DNA from: Ruminiclostridium sufflavum DSM 19573 | GTDB lineage: Bacteria > Bacillota > Clostridia > Acetivibrionales > DSM-1351 | NCBI RefSeq assembly: GCF_003208175.1 | Contig: NZ_QKMR01000010.1 | Coordinates: 62,001-126,000 of the forward strand | Direction of reading: 5' to 3' | DNA length: 64,000 nt | Shown here: positions 16,688 to 25,461 of the stretch, piece after piece | How the letters are laid out: each line of letters begins with the position of its first letter | Numbering within the stretch: position 1 is the stretch's first letter | Program-made: the position numbers and the translations under genes | Notes under the pieces: generated by a model | Database searches by the model: none | The model's input: only the letters and a program-made list of their open reading frames with translations | Told to the model about the DNA's origin: nothing

Positions 16688-18082
16688 TTATTTATTTTTA
16701 TATTTATCTATAAGCTCCTTAAACCTTTGTGTGTTTTTGTATTTATCATATACGGGGTCTGCTTCTGACAGCTCCCAAACAGGACAATCATTCTTCAAGG
16801 CCAGCTCAACATTTTCATAAAAGCCAGCTTCGTTTTCTTCCGATGCGTATATTTCCGATAAGGTGGAATAAGCATATCCGTTTTTGCTATTTAATCCGAT
16901 AGCCTTATTAACGTCATCTAAAGCTAAGCTCATATTTCCCATGCCTATGTATGAAACAGCACTTCCGTTATATAAATCAGACAGCTCCTCTCTGTTATCT
17001 TCCGGTATTAGCTCTAACGCCCTTTGATAATCCTCTATTGACTTGTTAAGACTCTCATTATATTTTTCAAGTTCAGATGCTTTTTTATACTCCATGGCTA
17101 AATCACAGAACGTGCTGGCTCTGTTTATAAGATATAATGAATCCTTTGGAATGAGCTTAAGGGCATTATTATAGTCTTCCATTGCTTTATGGTATTTTTT
17201 CTGCTCAGAATAGGCATTTCCCCTGTTATTATATGCCGCAGCATGCTCCCTGTCATATTCGATAGCCTTTGTATATAAATTTATCTTCTCGTCAATATTA
17301 TCAGAATTATAGGCTTTATTAAAATACTCTGATGCTTTTGCCTTATTTTCGGATTCCTTTGCCTTATTTTCGGATTCCTTTGCCTTATTTTCGGATTCCT
17401 TTGCATTATCAGCCAATTCGTTTACTTTAGCTATAATAGCTTCCAATTCACCCTTGGTTTTTGTATAATTAGCCTCCAACTCCTTTATCCTGTCATCAGC
17501 CAAGGATTGAAAGCTTGTCTTTATTCCCTCCAAATCTATCGCTATTGTTTCATAGCCTTTTTGCACACCCTCATATGAATCCTGTGTTGCCACGGCACAT
17601 TCAGCCGCCGTCCTTGCTTCCGTTTTTACGGTTTCAAATTCCTCCTTTGATTTATCATATTCTGTTTTTGATTCATTGAATTTTAGTATGGAGGTATTAT
17701 AATCAGCTTTTGATTTATCAATTTCTTTTTCTAATAAATTGAACCTATAATTTTGAAGAATAAAGGTTCCCACTGTTGAAACAGCTACTATTATTGCAAT
17801 TATTACCGAGAGCAGTGTCAGCAGGGAATTTATTCTATTTATGGTGTTATCGGCAGATGCCAGAATATTATTCTCCTTATCAATCAATAGCTTGTTAATA
17901 TCCGCCTGAACAGCTAATTTATCTGATAATTCAGCTTTTTCCTTATTAAGCTGCTCTATTTTCTGCTTTAACTCCTTTACCTGTGTATCCTCATTACTAT
18001 CTGCACGGCAAATCTGAGTAAATGAAGCAAATATAATAAGCATAGCAAAAAACAAGCAGACACATACAAAATTTCTTTTCAT
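16688..18082 (-). CDS. Exported coiled-coil TPR protein
   Basis: 464 residues. The N-terminal hydrophobic segment (about 4-27, ending FTQICRA) looks like a signal peptide, and a second membrane segment is at about 88-112. A long Lys/Glu-rich coiled coil follows (about 115-260), then TPR repeats to the end (AAYNNRGNAYSEQKKYHKAMEDYNNAL; DLYNGSAVSYIGMGNMSLALDDVNKAI). A seven-residue unit, KESENKA, is repeated three times around residues 228-248. Probably a membrane-tethered scaffold facing outside or attached to the membrane; partner unknown. AAGGAGGTG precedes the ATG. Confidence 0.85.
   Translation of the reverse strand: MKRNFVCVCLFFAMLIIFASFTQICRADSNEDTQVKELKQKIEQLNKEKAELSDKLAVQADINKLLIDKENNILASADNTINRINSLLTLLSVIIAIIVAVSTVGTFILQNYRFNLLEKEIDKSKADYNTSILKFNESKTEYDKSKEEFETVKTEARTAAECAVATQDSYEGVQKGYETIAIDLEGIKTSFQSLADDRIKELEANYTKTKGELEAIIAKVNELADNAKESENKAKESENKAKESENKAKASEYFNKAYNSDNIDEKINLYTKAIEYDREHAAAYNNRGNAYSEQKKYHKAMEDYNNALKLIPKDSLYLINRASTFCDLAMEYKKASELEKYNESLNKSIEDYQRALELIPEDNREELSDLYNGSAVSYIGMGNMSLALDDVNKAIGLNSKNGYAYSTLSEIYASEENEAGFYENVELALKNDCPVWELSEADPVYDKYKNTQRFKELIDKYKNK
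17342..17404. repeat. 21-bp tandem repeat x3 inside the TPR gene
   Basis: Three identical 21-bp units (core TTATTTCGGATTCCTTTGC) encode the heptads KESENKA on the minus strand. The repeat is in frame with the coiled coil, so copy-number changes would lengthen it without a frameshift. Confidence 0.85.
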
Positions 18083-18177
18083 TCTCTCACCTCCTTAAAT
18101 AACTTGATATAACAAATAAGTTATTTCAACATATAATTTCAAATTCCTTTATTTTATGAATTTTTTTGAACACTTTT

Positions 18178-18214
18178 AAAAGGCTTCCAGCATATTGAAC
18201 GCTGAAAGCCTTTT
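18178..18214 (-). terminator. Terminator of the carboxyltransferase operon
   Basis: AAAAGGCTTCCAGC (18178-18191) pairs with GCTGAAAGCCTTTT (18201-18214) with one mismatch and a 9-nt loop. It lies about 120 bp past the last gene of the operon on the minus strand. Confidence 0.75.
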
Positions 18215-18337
18215 GGAAGGAATATGTGTATTTGTATCCGTATTGCAAGGAATTCCTCTTAACAGATACTTTTAATTGCCAGATTATTTAGTTCCTGCTT
18301 ACGGTGGCAGCATGTATAAATACAATTTTTATTCAAT

Positions 18338-19882
18338 TTATATTTTTGTTCTGAATCTCTCAAGCATACCATACAGGCCCCATTTATTCTGATTGTTAAT
18401 CCTTGAGATATTTCCCACGCAGTACTGCTTGCCGTCTCTTTTGCCTATTTCGGAAACTGCGGCTGAAATTGCGGCGACTACCTCCGGATTTATATCGCCC
18501 TTTGCCTTTGGAGCGTTTTTAGCGGCTTCAGACTTTTGTCTGTCCTCTATTCTCTGCTTAAAGAACTTTTCGGCAACCTGCGGAAGCATAGCATATGACA
18601 AGACATCCTCCTCCTGTTCAAGGAAGTCCTTTATTTCTCCTTTTATCTTTTCAAGCTCAGGCTCGATTAAATCCGCCGGCCTGCATGTTATAGGCTTTTC
18701 ATCCCCTAAAATCTTTTTCATAATTTCTTCGCTGACAGGTGCGGGGGTCTTTCCGTATTCACCCTTGACAACGCCCTTTGATTCCTTCGGAACCATCTTG
18801 TATCTTTCACCTGTTATAACATTAAGAACAGCCTGTGTTCCGACAATCTGGCTTGAAGGCGTAACAAGAGGAGGATAACCGAAATCTTCCCTTACTCTGG
18901 GTACCTCCTTCAAAACCTCTTCATATTTATCCAGGGCATTTGACTGCTTCAGCTGGGAAACAAGGTTGGAAAGCATTCCTCCTGGAACCTGATATATGAG
19001 AGCATTCACATCAACACCCATAACCTTTACATCAAGCAAGCCGCTTTCAATATACTTTTCCTTTAGTGGTCTGAAGTAATCTGCAATCTCACTGAGCTTT
19101 TCCAGCTCCAGTCCAGTGTCATGGGGTGTGTTCTTAAGAGTTGCAACCAACGGCTCGGTAGGCGGCTGTGAGGTTCCCATTGCCATAGGGGATATTGCAC
19201 AGTCAACCACATCAACACCTGCCTCAATTGCCTTCAAATATGTCATTGAAGCAACACCGCTTGTATAATGGGTATGCAGCTGTACCGGCACGCTTACATT
19301 TTCCTTGAGTGCCTTGACCAGGTCATATGCCTGATAGGGAACTAACAGTCCCGCCATATCCTTAATACAGATTGAATCAGCTCCCATGCTTTCAAGTCTT
19401 TTTGCATCCTTCACAAAAAGCTCCAGACTGTGAACAGGACTTACAGTATAACAAATACAGCCCTGTGCATGTCCGCCTTCCTTTTTGCAGGCCTTCATTG
19501 CTGTTTCTATGTTTCTGGGATCATTCAGTGCATCGAATATTCTCATGATATCCATACCGTTGGCAATGGCCTTTTGTACGAAATATTCCACAACATCATC
19601 CGCATAATGCTTGTATCCCAAGAGATTCTGACCTCTCAGCAGCATTTGAAGCTTTGTTTTTTTTGCAGCATTTTTTATTTTTCTGAGTCTCTCCCAGGGA
19701 TCCTCATTCAAAAATCTCAAGGATGCGTCAAATGTAGCTCCGCCCCATGCTTCTAACGAGTGGTAGCCTATATCATCAAGCTTCTCGACAATCGGAAGCA
19801 TATCCTCTGTTCTCATTCTGGTTGCAATAAGTGACTGATGTGCATCTCTGAGCACTGTTTCAGTAATTCTTACTCCTGCCAT
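18338..19882 (-). CDS. Carboxyltransferase/oxaloacetate decarboxylase alpha subunit (5S type)
   Basis: A 514-residue HMG-CoA-lyase-like carboxyltransferase that moves CO2 between biotin and pyruvate/oxaloacetate. The barrel starts ITETVLRDAHQSLIATRM, with the metal-binding DAHQ motif, then EAWGGATFDAS and QLHTHYTSG (metal-ligand HxH). The CO2-accepting lysine region SICIKDMAGLL is present. The C-terminal conserved carboxylase domain spans about 300-470. There is no biotin domain; it is encoded separately just upstream. It is the third gene of a three-gene operon. A transcarboxylase 5S subunit or an oxaloacetate decarboxylase alpha subunit are both possible. Confidence 0.92.
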   Translation of the reverse strand: MAGVRITETVLRDAHQSLIATRMRTEDMLPIVEKLDDIGYHSLEAWGGATFDASLRFLNEDPWERLRKIKNAAKKTKLQMLLRGQNLLGYKHYADDVVEYFVQKAIANGMDIMRIFDALNDPRNIETAMKACKKEGGHAQGCICYTVSPVHSLELFVKDAKRLESMGADSICIKDMAGLLVPYQAYDLVKALKENVSVPVQLHTHYTSGVASMTYLKAIEAGVDVVDCAISPMAMGTSQPPTEPLVATLKNTPHDTGLELEKLSEIADYFRPLKEKYIESGLLDVKVMGVDVNALIYQVPGGMLSNLVSQLKQSNALDKYEEVLKEVPRVREDFGYPPLVTPSSQIVGTQAVLNVITGERYKMVPKESKGVVKGEYGKTPAPVSEEIMKKILGDEKPITCRPADLIEPELEKIKGEIKDFLEQEEDVLSYAMLPQVAEKFFKQRIEDRQKSEAAKNAPKAKGDINPEVVAAISAAVSEIGKRDGKQYCVGNISRINNQNKWGLYGMLERFRTKI

Positions 19883-19957
19883 GATTTGTCCCCCTTTTCT
19901 AATTATTTCAGCTCTTTCAGACTTCCCGGCATAAACTGTAACCGGGCTTGGTCCTTT

Positions 19958-20329
19958 TTATTCAATAACAGCCATAACTTCACGCGCAACAACAGACTGA
20001 CCCGCGCTTACATTTAATGCGGCAACCCTTCCGTCTATCGGTGAAACTATCTCATTTTCCATTTTCATAGCCTCAAGTATCAGCAATACCTGTCCTTTTT
20101 TAACAGTATCTCCCGCGGCAGCCTTAACCTTTAAAACCGTGCCGGGCATAGGAGCAATTACCTCTCCTGTATTGCCTGAAGCCGGCTGTGCTGTTTTTGC
20201 GGCACGCGGCGCGGCAGATTTCGACGCCATTCTTGCTGCAGGTGCGGCAGCATTTGAGGCCGCTCCGCCAACTTCCTGAACCTCTACCTCATATGGGTTT
20301 CCATTAACCTTTATAATATATTTGCTCAT
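19958..20329 (-). CDS. Biotin carboxyl carrier protein (1.3S-type)
   Basis: 123 residues. An N-terminal KYIIKVNGNPYEVEVQEV segment and an Ala/Pro-rich flexible linker (about 20-50) precede a biotinyl domain (about 52-123) with EAMKMENEI, whose Lys is the biotin attachment site. It carries activated CO2 between two carboxyltransferases. It sits between the 12S-like and 5S-like subunit genes, as expected for a transcarboxylase or decarboxylase complex. Confidence 0.93.
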   Translation of the reverse strand: MSKYIIKVNGNPYEVEVQEVGGAASNAAAPAARMASKSAAPRAAKTAQPASGNTGEVIAPMPGTVLKVKAAAGDTVKKGQVLLILEAMKMENEIVSPIDGRVAALNVSAGQSVVAREVMAVIE

Positions 20330-20422
20330 AAGCTATTACCTCCGTTTTGCCTCAGCGGCATCTTTTATCATACATCAGGCACAAATATGTGCGAGACTTA
20401 ATTTGCAGTATCTTAACAGATA

Positions 20423-21973
20423 TCAAAGCGGAATATTACCGTGCTTTTTAGCAGACCTGTTCTCTCTCTTTGTATTGAGCAGCTCAAGAGCCATGATTAT
20501 TCTTAATCTTGTTTCTGACGGCTCTATAACATCGTCAACATAACCTCTTGCGGCAGCGACATATGGATTTGAAAATTTATCTCTGTATTCTTCTATTTTT
20601 TCTTTTCTGGTTTCAGCAGGATTTTCAGAAGCAGCAATATCCTTTTTGAAAATTATGTTTGCGGCTCCGTCAGGCCCCATTACGGCTATTTCTGCTGAAG
20701 GCCATGCAAACACCATATCTGCTCCTATTGTTTTGCTGTTCATTGCGATATAAGCTCCACCGTATGCCTTTCTCAAAATGACATTTACCTTTGGAACCGT
20801 TGCCTCGGAGAATGCATACAACAGCTTTGCGCCATGCCTGATTATACCGTTGTGCTCTTGTGCCACACCCGGTAAAAATGCCGGAACATCCGTCAAGGAT
20901 AACAGCGGAATATTAAAAGCATCACAGAAGCGTACAAAGCGAGCAGCCTTATCTGCCGCATTCATGTCTAATGAACCTGCCATTACCTTTGGCTGGTTTG
21001 CAACTATACCAACAGATTTTCCGTTTAACCTGCCAAAGCCTATTATAATATTCTGTGCAAAATAGCTCTGTATTTCCATAAAATTGCCGTCATCGACAAT
21101 ATGCCCGATGACCTCGTACATATCATATGCCTTATTTGACTCCTCAGGAATAATTTCATTAAGACTGTCAGCTATCCTGTCTGCACTGTCAGTTACGCCA
21201 TAATACACGGTATCTGAAACATTGTTGTCGGGAATAAAGCCGAGCAGTATTTTTATATCCTCAATACATTCCTGCTCATTTGCACACTTGAAGTGTGCCA
21301 CACCGCTCACTCCCGTGTGTACCTCTGCACCTCCGAGAGCTTCTGCGGAAACATCCTCACCTGTTACCGACTTAATTACCTGAGGTCCTGTTATAAACAT
21401 CTGGCTGGTTTTGTCAACCATAAATATAAAGTCTGTGATAGCAGGAGAATATACGGCTCCGCCTGCACAAGGCCCCATAATTACTGAAATCTGAGGTATA
21501 ACACCCGATGCAAGCGTATTCCTGTAAAAAATATCCCCATAGCCTGAAAGCGCATCCAAGCCTTCTTCAATTCTTGCTCCGCCCGAATCATTAATTGATA
21601 TAAACGGTGCTCCCATTTTTAACGCCATATCCATTACCTTTGTAATCTTTTTGGCATGCATTTCACCCAGTGAACCGCCTATAACCGTAAAGTCCTGCGA
21701 GGAAACAAATACCTTTCTTCCGTCAACTGTACCGTATCCTGTGACAACACCGTCACCCGCAAGCTTCTTCTTCTGCATGCCAAAGTCAAAGCATCTTGAT
21801 TCAATAAAAGCATCTACCTCTACAAAACTGTTTTCATCAAATAACAAATCTATTCTTTCTCTGGCAGTCAGCTTTCCATCATTATGCCTTTTATCAATCT
21901 TATCCTTTCCACCGCCTAATGCAATGGAACTTTTCAAGCTTTTCAAGCTCTCGATTTTTTCACTCTGTGACAT
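20423..21973 (-). CDS. Acyl-CoA carboxyltransferase beta subunit (methylmalonyl-CoA, 12S type)
   Basis: 516 residues with two crotonase-like halves: an N-terminal ACCase-beta fold with INDSGGARIEEG and GPCAGGAVYSPAITD, and a C-terminal half with LRKAYGGAYIAMNSKTIGADMVFAWPSAEIAVMGPDGA. This is the biotin-dependent acyl-CoA carboxyltransferase that handles methylmalonyl-CoA, propionyl-CoA or malonyl-CoA. It is the first gene of the operon, behind a strong promoter with a palindromic operator. No membrane decarboxylase subunit or biotin carboxylase is adjacent, which favours a soluble transcarboxylase (inference). Confidence 0.93.
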   Translation of the reverse strand: MSQSEKIESLKSLKSSIALGGGKDKIDKRHNDGKLTARERIDLLFDENSFVEVDAFIESRCFDFGMQKKKLAGDGVVTGYGTVDGRKVFVSSQDFTVIGGSLGEMHAKKITKVMDMALKMGAPFISINDSGGARIEEGLDALSGYGDIFYRNTLASGVIPQISVIMGPCAGGAVYSPAITDFIFMVDKTSQMFITGPQVIKSVTGEDVSAEALGGAEVHTGVSGVAHFKCANEQECIEDIKILLGFIPDNNVSDTVYYGVTDSADRIADSLNEIIPEESNKAYDMYEVIGHIVDDGNFMEIQSYFAQNIIIGFGRLNGKSVGIVANQPKVMAGSLDMNAADKAARFVRFCDAFNIPLLSLTDVPAFLPGVAQEHNGIIRHGAKLLYAFSEATVPKVNVILRKAYGGAYIAMNSKTIGADMVFAWPSAEIAVMGPDGAANIIFKKDIAASENPAETRKEKIEEYRDKFSNPYVAAARGYVDDVIEPSETRLRIIMALELLNTKRENRSAKKHGNIPL

Positions 21974-22010
21974 TTGCCAATCACCTCTTTAAGAAAATTA
22001 TATATGACCA

Positions 22011-22048
22011 ATACTTATTATTAGTTATTATTACCTAGTAATAAGTAT
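22011..22048. promoter_or_regulatory. Palindromic operator at the carboxyltransferase promoter
   Basis: A perfect 17-bp palindrome, TTATTAC-CTA-GTAATAA (22028-22044), overlaps the predicted transcription start. Larger arms, ATACTTATTA (22011-22020) and TAATAAGTAT (22039-22048), nest around it. A dimeric repressor site is the simplest reading. It faintly resembles FapR boxes, but I would not name the regulator. Confidence 0.65.
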
Positions 22049-22073
22049 ATAATATGCCATTATATAGTGTCAA
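22046..22073 (-). promoter_or_regulatory. Promoter of the carboxyltransferase operon
   Basis: On the minus strand, -35 TTGACA (22068-22073) and -10 TATATA (22046-22051) are separated by 16 bases. The operator follows immediately. The leader to the ATG at 21973 is roughly 65 bases with an AGAGGTG site. Confidence 0.75.
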
Positions 22074-22203
22074 GGTATTGAATTGAATAATTATAATAAA
22101 ATATATTTTATAAATTAACAAATTTTATTCTTTTGTATCATATTGACTAATGCTATAATTTACGTGTAATATTTTAAACAGATACTTCAGGGAGTGTGAA
22201 TAA

Positions 22204-22695
22204 ATGGATAATCCAAACGAAACAAATCCTAACAAAGAATACGATTCAGACATGCACGATATGCAAGCGAACAGACAAAGCAATTTTTACGGTATGGACA
22301 ATCAGCAAGACCCTTACAGCATGAACGGATATCAGCAGACAGCCTTTTTTATGAATTCCATAATTGACAGTCTTTCAGGATGGATGAGGTTTATGGGCAT
22401 ATGCACGTTCATATGCGGAATACTGTCATGCTTAGGCATAATAACAGCGGTTATAGGTGTACCCTTAATTTTTGCAGGAATTGCTCTTCAAAAGAGCTCA
22501 AAAAGCCTTAAAGCATACAAACAGTACAACAACTCCTATATGCTCAACGAAGTCTTTATATCCATGAATAAGTACTTTAAAATTCAGGGGATACTGACTA
22601 TCGTTGCGGTTATTGTTTTGATTATCTGTATTATAGTATCTGTATTTTTTATGATTATGGCATATTTTTCATTTAATAATTACTACTATTATTAG
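22204..22695 (+). CDS. Small membrane protein, DUF5362-like
   Basis: 163 residues. A hydrophilic N-terminus rich in Asn, Gln and Met (1-50) precedes two long membrane segments (about 64-95 and 120-155) with the short loop QKSSKSLKAYKQYNNSYMLNE between them. The pattern WMRFMGICTFICGILSCLGIITAVIGVPLIFAGIAL resembles the DUF5362 family of bacterial membrane proteins with no assigned function. Start ATG 22204 follows GGGAGTG. It is a single-gene unit. Confidence 0.75.
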   Translation: MDNPNETNPNKEYDSDMHDMQANRQSNFYGMDNQQDPYSMNGYQQTAFFMNSIIDSLSGWMRFMGICTFICGILSCLGIITAVIGVPLIFAGIALQKSSKSLKAYKQYNNSYMLNEVFISMNKYFKIQGILTIVAVIVLIICIIVSVFFMIMAYFSFNNYYYY

Positions 22696-22751
22696 TACCG
22701 GTAATAAAACTACAGGTTAGCATCAGCGGGTATATACGGGCTGAAAAAACC

Positions 22752-23459
22752 TCAGCAGAGGCTTTTCAGCTCTTTTTCCGAAAGCCTTCTCCACTTTCCC
22801 TCCGGCAGCTCGCCAAGAGCCACAGAGCCTATTGATATTCTTTTTAATGAGAAAACCTTATGACCTATTGCTTCACACATTTTTCTCACCTGTCTGTTTT
22901 TCCCTTCATGGATTGTTATATGAACTAATGAATTGTTCCTTAAGCTGCTTATAATTTCTATCTTTGCAGGAGAAGTAGTATAATCCTCTATTTTAAGCCC
23001 CTCCTCAAACATTTTTATTTCCTTTTCGCCGGGAGCCCCTGAAATAACAGCCTCATATACCTTATTAATCTCGTGCTTCGGGTGTGTCAGCTGATATGTA
23101 AAATCTCCGTCATTGGTCAGCAGTATAAGTCCCGAGGTATCATAATCAAGCCTGCCTACCGGATATAGCCGTATATTGATATCCCTTACAAGATCCAATA
23201 CCGTAAGCCTTCCAAACTGATCCTTTGCGCTTGAAACATATCCCGCAGGCTTATGAAGCATTATATATATTTTTTCCTCTTCAAGAACTACAGGTTTCCC
23301 GTCTACGGCAACCCTGTCCCCGGAGGAAACCCTGACTCCCATATCTGTAACTGTCCTTCCGTCCACGGTAACTCTGCCCTGCCTTATAATGCCTTCGGCT
23401 GCTCTTCTTGAAGCAATGCCTGCATGTGCTAAAAATTTCTGCAATCTCATATCTTCCAT
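22752..23459 (-). CDS. rluB: 23S rRNA pseudouridine synthase, RluB/RsuA family
   Basis: 235 residues. An N-terminal S4 RNA-binding domain (about 4-60; RLQKFLAHAGIASRRAAEGII) precedes the pseudouridine synthase domain. The catalytic Asp is in GRLDYDTSGLILLTNDG, and VHITIHEGKNRQVRKMC forms the C-terminal motif. It isomerises a uridine in 23S rRNA. In Clostridia it commonly follows scpAB and ytfJ, as here. Confidence 0.94.
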   Translation of the reverse strand: MEDMRLQKFLAHAGIASRRAAEGIIRQGRVTVDGRTVTDMGVRVSSGDRVAVDGKPVVLEEEKIYIMLHKPAGYVSSAKDQFGRLTVLDLVRDINIRLYPVGRLDYDTSGLILLTNDGDFTYQLTHPKHEINKVYEAVISGAPGEKEIKMFEEGLKIEDYTTSPAKIEIISSLRNNSLVHITIHEGKNRQVRKMCEAIGHKVFSLKRISIGSVALGELPEGKWRRLSEKELKSLC

Positions 23460-23589
23460 TTATATAATATCCTTCTTGACTAAATATGTATCAAATGTAT
23501 TTTATTATTCGTTAATGACAGAGTCAATATAAAGTTTTAGATTAGTCTGAAAGCAAAACCCGAACTGCTTTAAAAAGGACACATATCAT

Positions 23590-23690
23590 AAAGTCAATTA
23601 CGGTTGAAAACTTGTACTTCAGAAGGCTTTCAGCCGATAGTAATTGACTTCCGATATTTTATCGTGCGAAGGCTTGAACCGCATTGACTC
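23590..23690. repeat. MITE-like repeat (copy 5), compound
   Basis: A 61-bp short element (AAAGTCAATTACGGTT ... GCCGATAGTAATTGACTT, 23590-23650, TA at the left edge) is followed directly by a second terminus (TATTTTATCGTGCGAAGGCTTGAACC, ending ATTGACTC at 23690). It looks like two partial copies joined. It lies between rluB and ytfJ. Confidence 0.8.
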
Positions 23691-23712
23691 TTCCGGCTAT
23701 TACCGGCAAAAA

Positions 23713-23735
23713 GACGAGAACTTTCAGTTCCCGCC
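23713..23735 (-). terminator. Terminator after ytfJ
   Basis: On the minus strand, GGCGGGAACT-gaa-AGTTCTCGTC forms a 10-bp stem with two G-U pairs and is followed by TTTTTG. Confidence 0.82.
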
Positions 23736-23753
23736 TTTAAATAAAACACCTTT

Positions 23754-24218
23754 TTAAGCTTCCTCATCTTCCTTGTCTTCTTTATCCTCTTTTTTCTTTT
23801 TCTTATTGCAGCCGCCGTTATCCTTTTTATCGGAATGTCTTGAACATAAGATGTCATTGATTTTATCAACTACTCCCGGTATAAGATCTAAAACCTTATC
23901 TATAGATGTATTTATATCCACAGGCAGCAGCTTTACCTGATTTTCACCGCATACCATAAATGCAACCGGATTAATTGAAACTCCTGCGCCGCTGCCTCCG
24001 GCAAAGGGCAATTTGCCCGGCCCCTCTTCACTGCTGCCTGCTTGCTGGCCATAATCACCGCCTCCGGCAGCAAATCCGAAGCAAACCTTGGATATGGGAA
24101 TTATCACCGTCCCATCCGGTGCCTGAACAGCATCTCCTACGATAGTATTTACATCAACCATTTCCTTAATACTTTGCATTGCTGTAGTCATTAAACCTTC
24201 TATTGGATGCTCTGACAT
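23754..24218 (-). CDS. ytfJ: GerW-family sporulation protein YtfJ
   Basis: 154 residues. The family core is present: HPIEGLMTTAMQSIKEMVDVNTIVGDAV, VIIPISKVCFGFAAGGGDYG and GGSGAGVSINPVAFMVC. GerW/YtfJ is a sporulation protein of Bacillus and Clostridium needed for normal spore germination. The C-terminus is a charged tail (KKKKKEDKEDKEDEEA). I chose ATG 24218 after AAAGGTGGTGATGGTG. The start overlaps the DUF2953 gene by 53 bp, so the two are coupled. Confidence 0.92.
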   Translation of the reverse strand: MSEHPIEGLMTTAMQSIKEMVDVNTIVGDAVQAPDGTVIIPISKVCFGFAAGGGDYGQQAGSSEEGPGKLPFAGGSGAGVSINPVAFMVCGENQVKLLPVDINTSIDKVLDLIPGVVDKINDILCSRHSDKKDNGGCNKKKKKEDKEDKEDEEA

Positions 24219-24792
24219 CACCATCACCACCTTTTCTGTTTTTCAGATAAAATATTAATAATTGTTTACACATAAGTATAATGTTTACAATTCTTATTCT
24301 AAATATGCAGCCTATATTTAATTTCCACATTTTTTCCTTGAAATCCGCTTCAATTATAATTTTTTTATTTTTAACAATAAAATTACTGCAAACAGCTGTC
24401 TCCAGCAATCCCGATAAATTCCACAGCAATCCATACAGAAAGGCAGTGTTAAAAGCATCTCCGGTTCCTTCCTTGAGATAAACCTCTATTTCTTTAATGG
24501 TAACTCCCTTTTTCAATATTTTTAACGCTTTTAATATATCAGGAAAACTCTTTTTAAATATCTTAAAATCTATTTTCTTACCGTAACTTTTCTTCTTTTT
24601 CTTATTTTCCTTTTTCCTTGCAGGATAAACCGCAATATCCTTCTTAAACTTATCGCCAAAAAAGTAAACCGTTACGGAGACATTACAAGCAAGGCTTTCC
24701 ATAATAAATGAAAAACCCAAAGTAACCCTGCCCCATATTATTAATATAATTACAGTAAAAGCAATAGCTGAAAATACATAAAAAATAACCAA
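24166..24792 (-). CDS. DUF2953 membrane protein
   Basis: About 208 residues. An N-terminal membrane segment (VIFYVFSAIAFTVIILIIWG) precedes a region predicted to lie at the membrane face, with a Lys-rich linker (KKENKKKKKSYGKK) and a C-terminal part typical of DUF2953. The family is almost always next to ytfJ, as here, so a sporulation role is likely though unproven. The in-frame GTG 24804 lies inside the AGGAGGTG site, so TTG 24792 is the more sensible start; this is uncertain. Confidence 0.85.
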   Translation of the reverse strand: MVIFYVFSAIAFTVIILIIWGRVTLGFSFIMESLACNVSVTVYFFGDKFKKDIAVYPARKKENKKKKKSYGKKIDFKIFKKSFPDILKALKILKKGVTIKEIEVYLKEGTGDAFNTAFLYGLLWNLSGLLETAVCSNFIVKNKKIIIEADFKEKMWKLNIGCIFRIRIVNIILMCKQLLIFYLKNRKGGDGDVRASNRRFNDYSNAKY

Positions 24793-24861
24793 GAGTGAAA
24801 TCACCTCCTGGTTATTTTTGACACTTTACAATGATTTAAATCATTATACATACAATAAACA

Positions 24862-25434
24862 TTATTTATTCACAATTAAACTCTCTGCTTCAAGAAGCTC
24901 CTCAAGATTCAGCTCGCTTAAATCCTGAATATCCAGCATAGGTAAATCCCGGATGGACTTAAACCCGAAGCATCTAAGAAACTCATCGGTAGTTTCATAC
25001 AGTCTCGGCTTACCCGGTGCATCAAGCTTTCCGGCTTCTTTTATAAGATTTCTTTCTAACAGTCTCGTAACGGCACTGTCAGAATTAACCCCCCTTATTT
25101 GTTCAATCTTAGCCTTTGTAAGAGGCTGGTTATAGGCGACTATTGATAAAACCTCATATGCGGCTTGAGACAAGGCTTGCTTTTGCCGTATCTGATACAG
25201 CTTCGATACATATTCGAAATTATCAGGCTTAGAGCACATCTGATATTTATCATTTATTTCTCTTATAATAATACCTCTGTCGGACTTGTTATATGTATCC
25301 ATCATATTTTTAATCAGATTTCGAGCCGTTTTCCTGTCAAGCTCTAGTATCTCACATATCTTATCCAAGGACAAAGCATCGCCGCAGGAAAAAATCAGGC
25401 TCTCAATAATGCTTTCTATAGTACTTATTTCCAT
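24862..25434 (-). CDS. scpB: Segregation and condensation protein B
   Basis: 190 residues. ScpB is the paired winged-helix kleisin-associated subunit of the SMC condensin complex. The motifs IESLIFSCGDALSLDKICEIL and AYEVLSIVAYNQPLTKAKIEQIRGVNSDSAV are typical. The in-frame GTG 25446 is part of the GTGGAGG site, so ATG 25434 is the start. It lies 27 bp after scpA in the same operon. CCC-agac-GGG just upstream could form a small hairpin. Confidence 0.94.
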   Translation of the reverse strand: MEISTIESIIESLIFSCGDALSLDKICEILELDRKTARNLIKNMMDTYNKSDRGIIIREINDKYQMCSKPDNFEYVSKLYQIRQKQALSQAAYEVLSIVAYNQPLTKAKIEQIRGVNSDSAVTRLLERNLIKEAGKLDAPGKPRLYETTDEFLRCFGFKSIRDLPMLDIQDLSELNLEELLEAESLIVNK

Positions 25435-25461
25435 TCTTACCTCCACACCCCGTCTGGGAAA

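Noticed and set aside
17342-17404. Regular short repeats as a CRISPR-like array.
   Set aside because: The 21-bp units are contiguous with no spacers and are in frame in a coiled-coil gene. No cas gene or other array was seen.
22028-22044. Naming the palindrome a FapR site.
   Set aside because: Similarity is limited to symmetry and a few bases recalled from memory; no FapR gene is in the window.
25435-25461. CCC-agac-GGG hairpin before scpB as a sixth leader module.
   Set aside because: It lies in a 27-bp intra-operon gap, lacks the T-rich upstream part, and the stem is too short to distinguish from chance.
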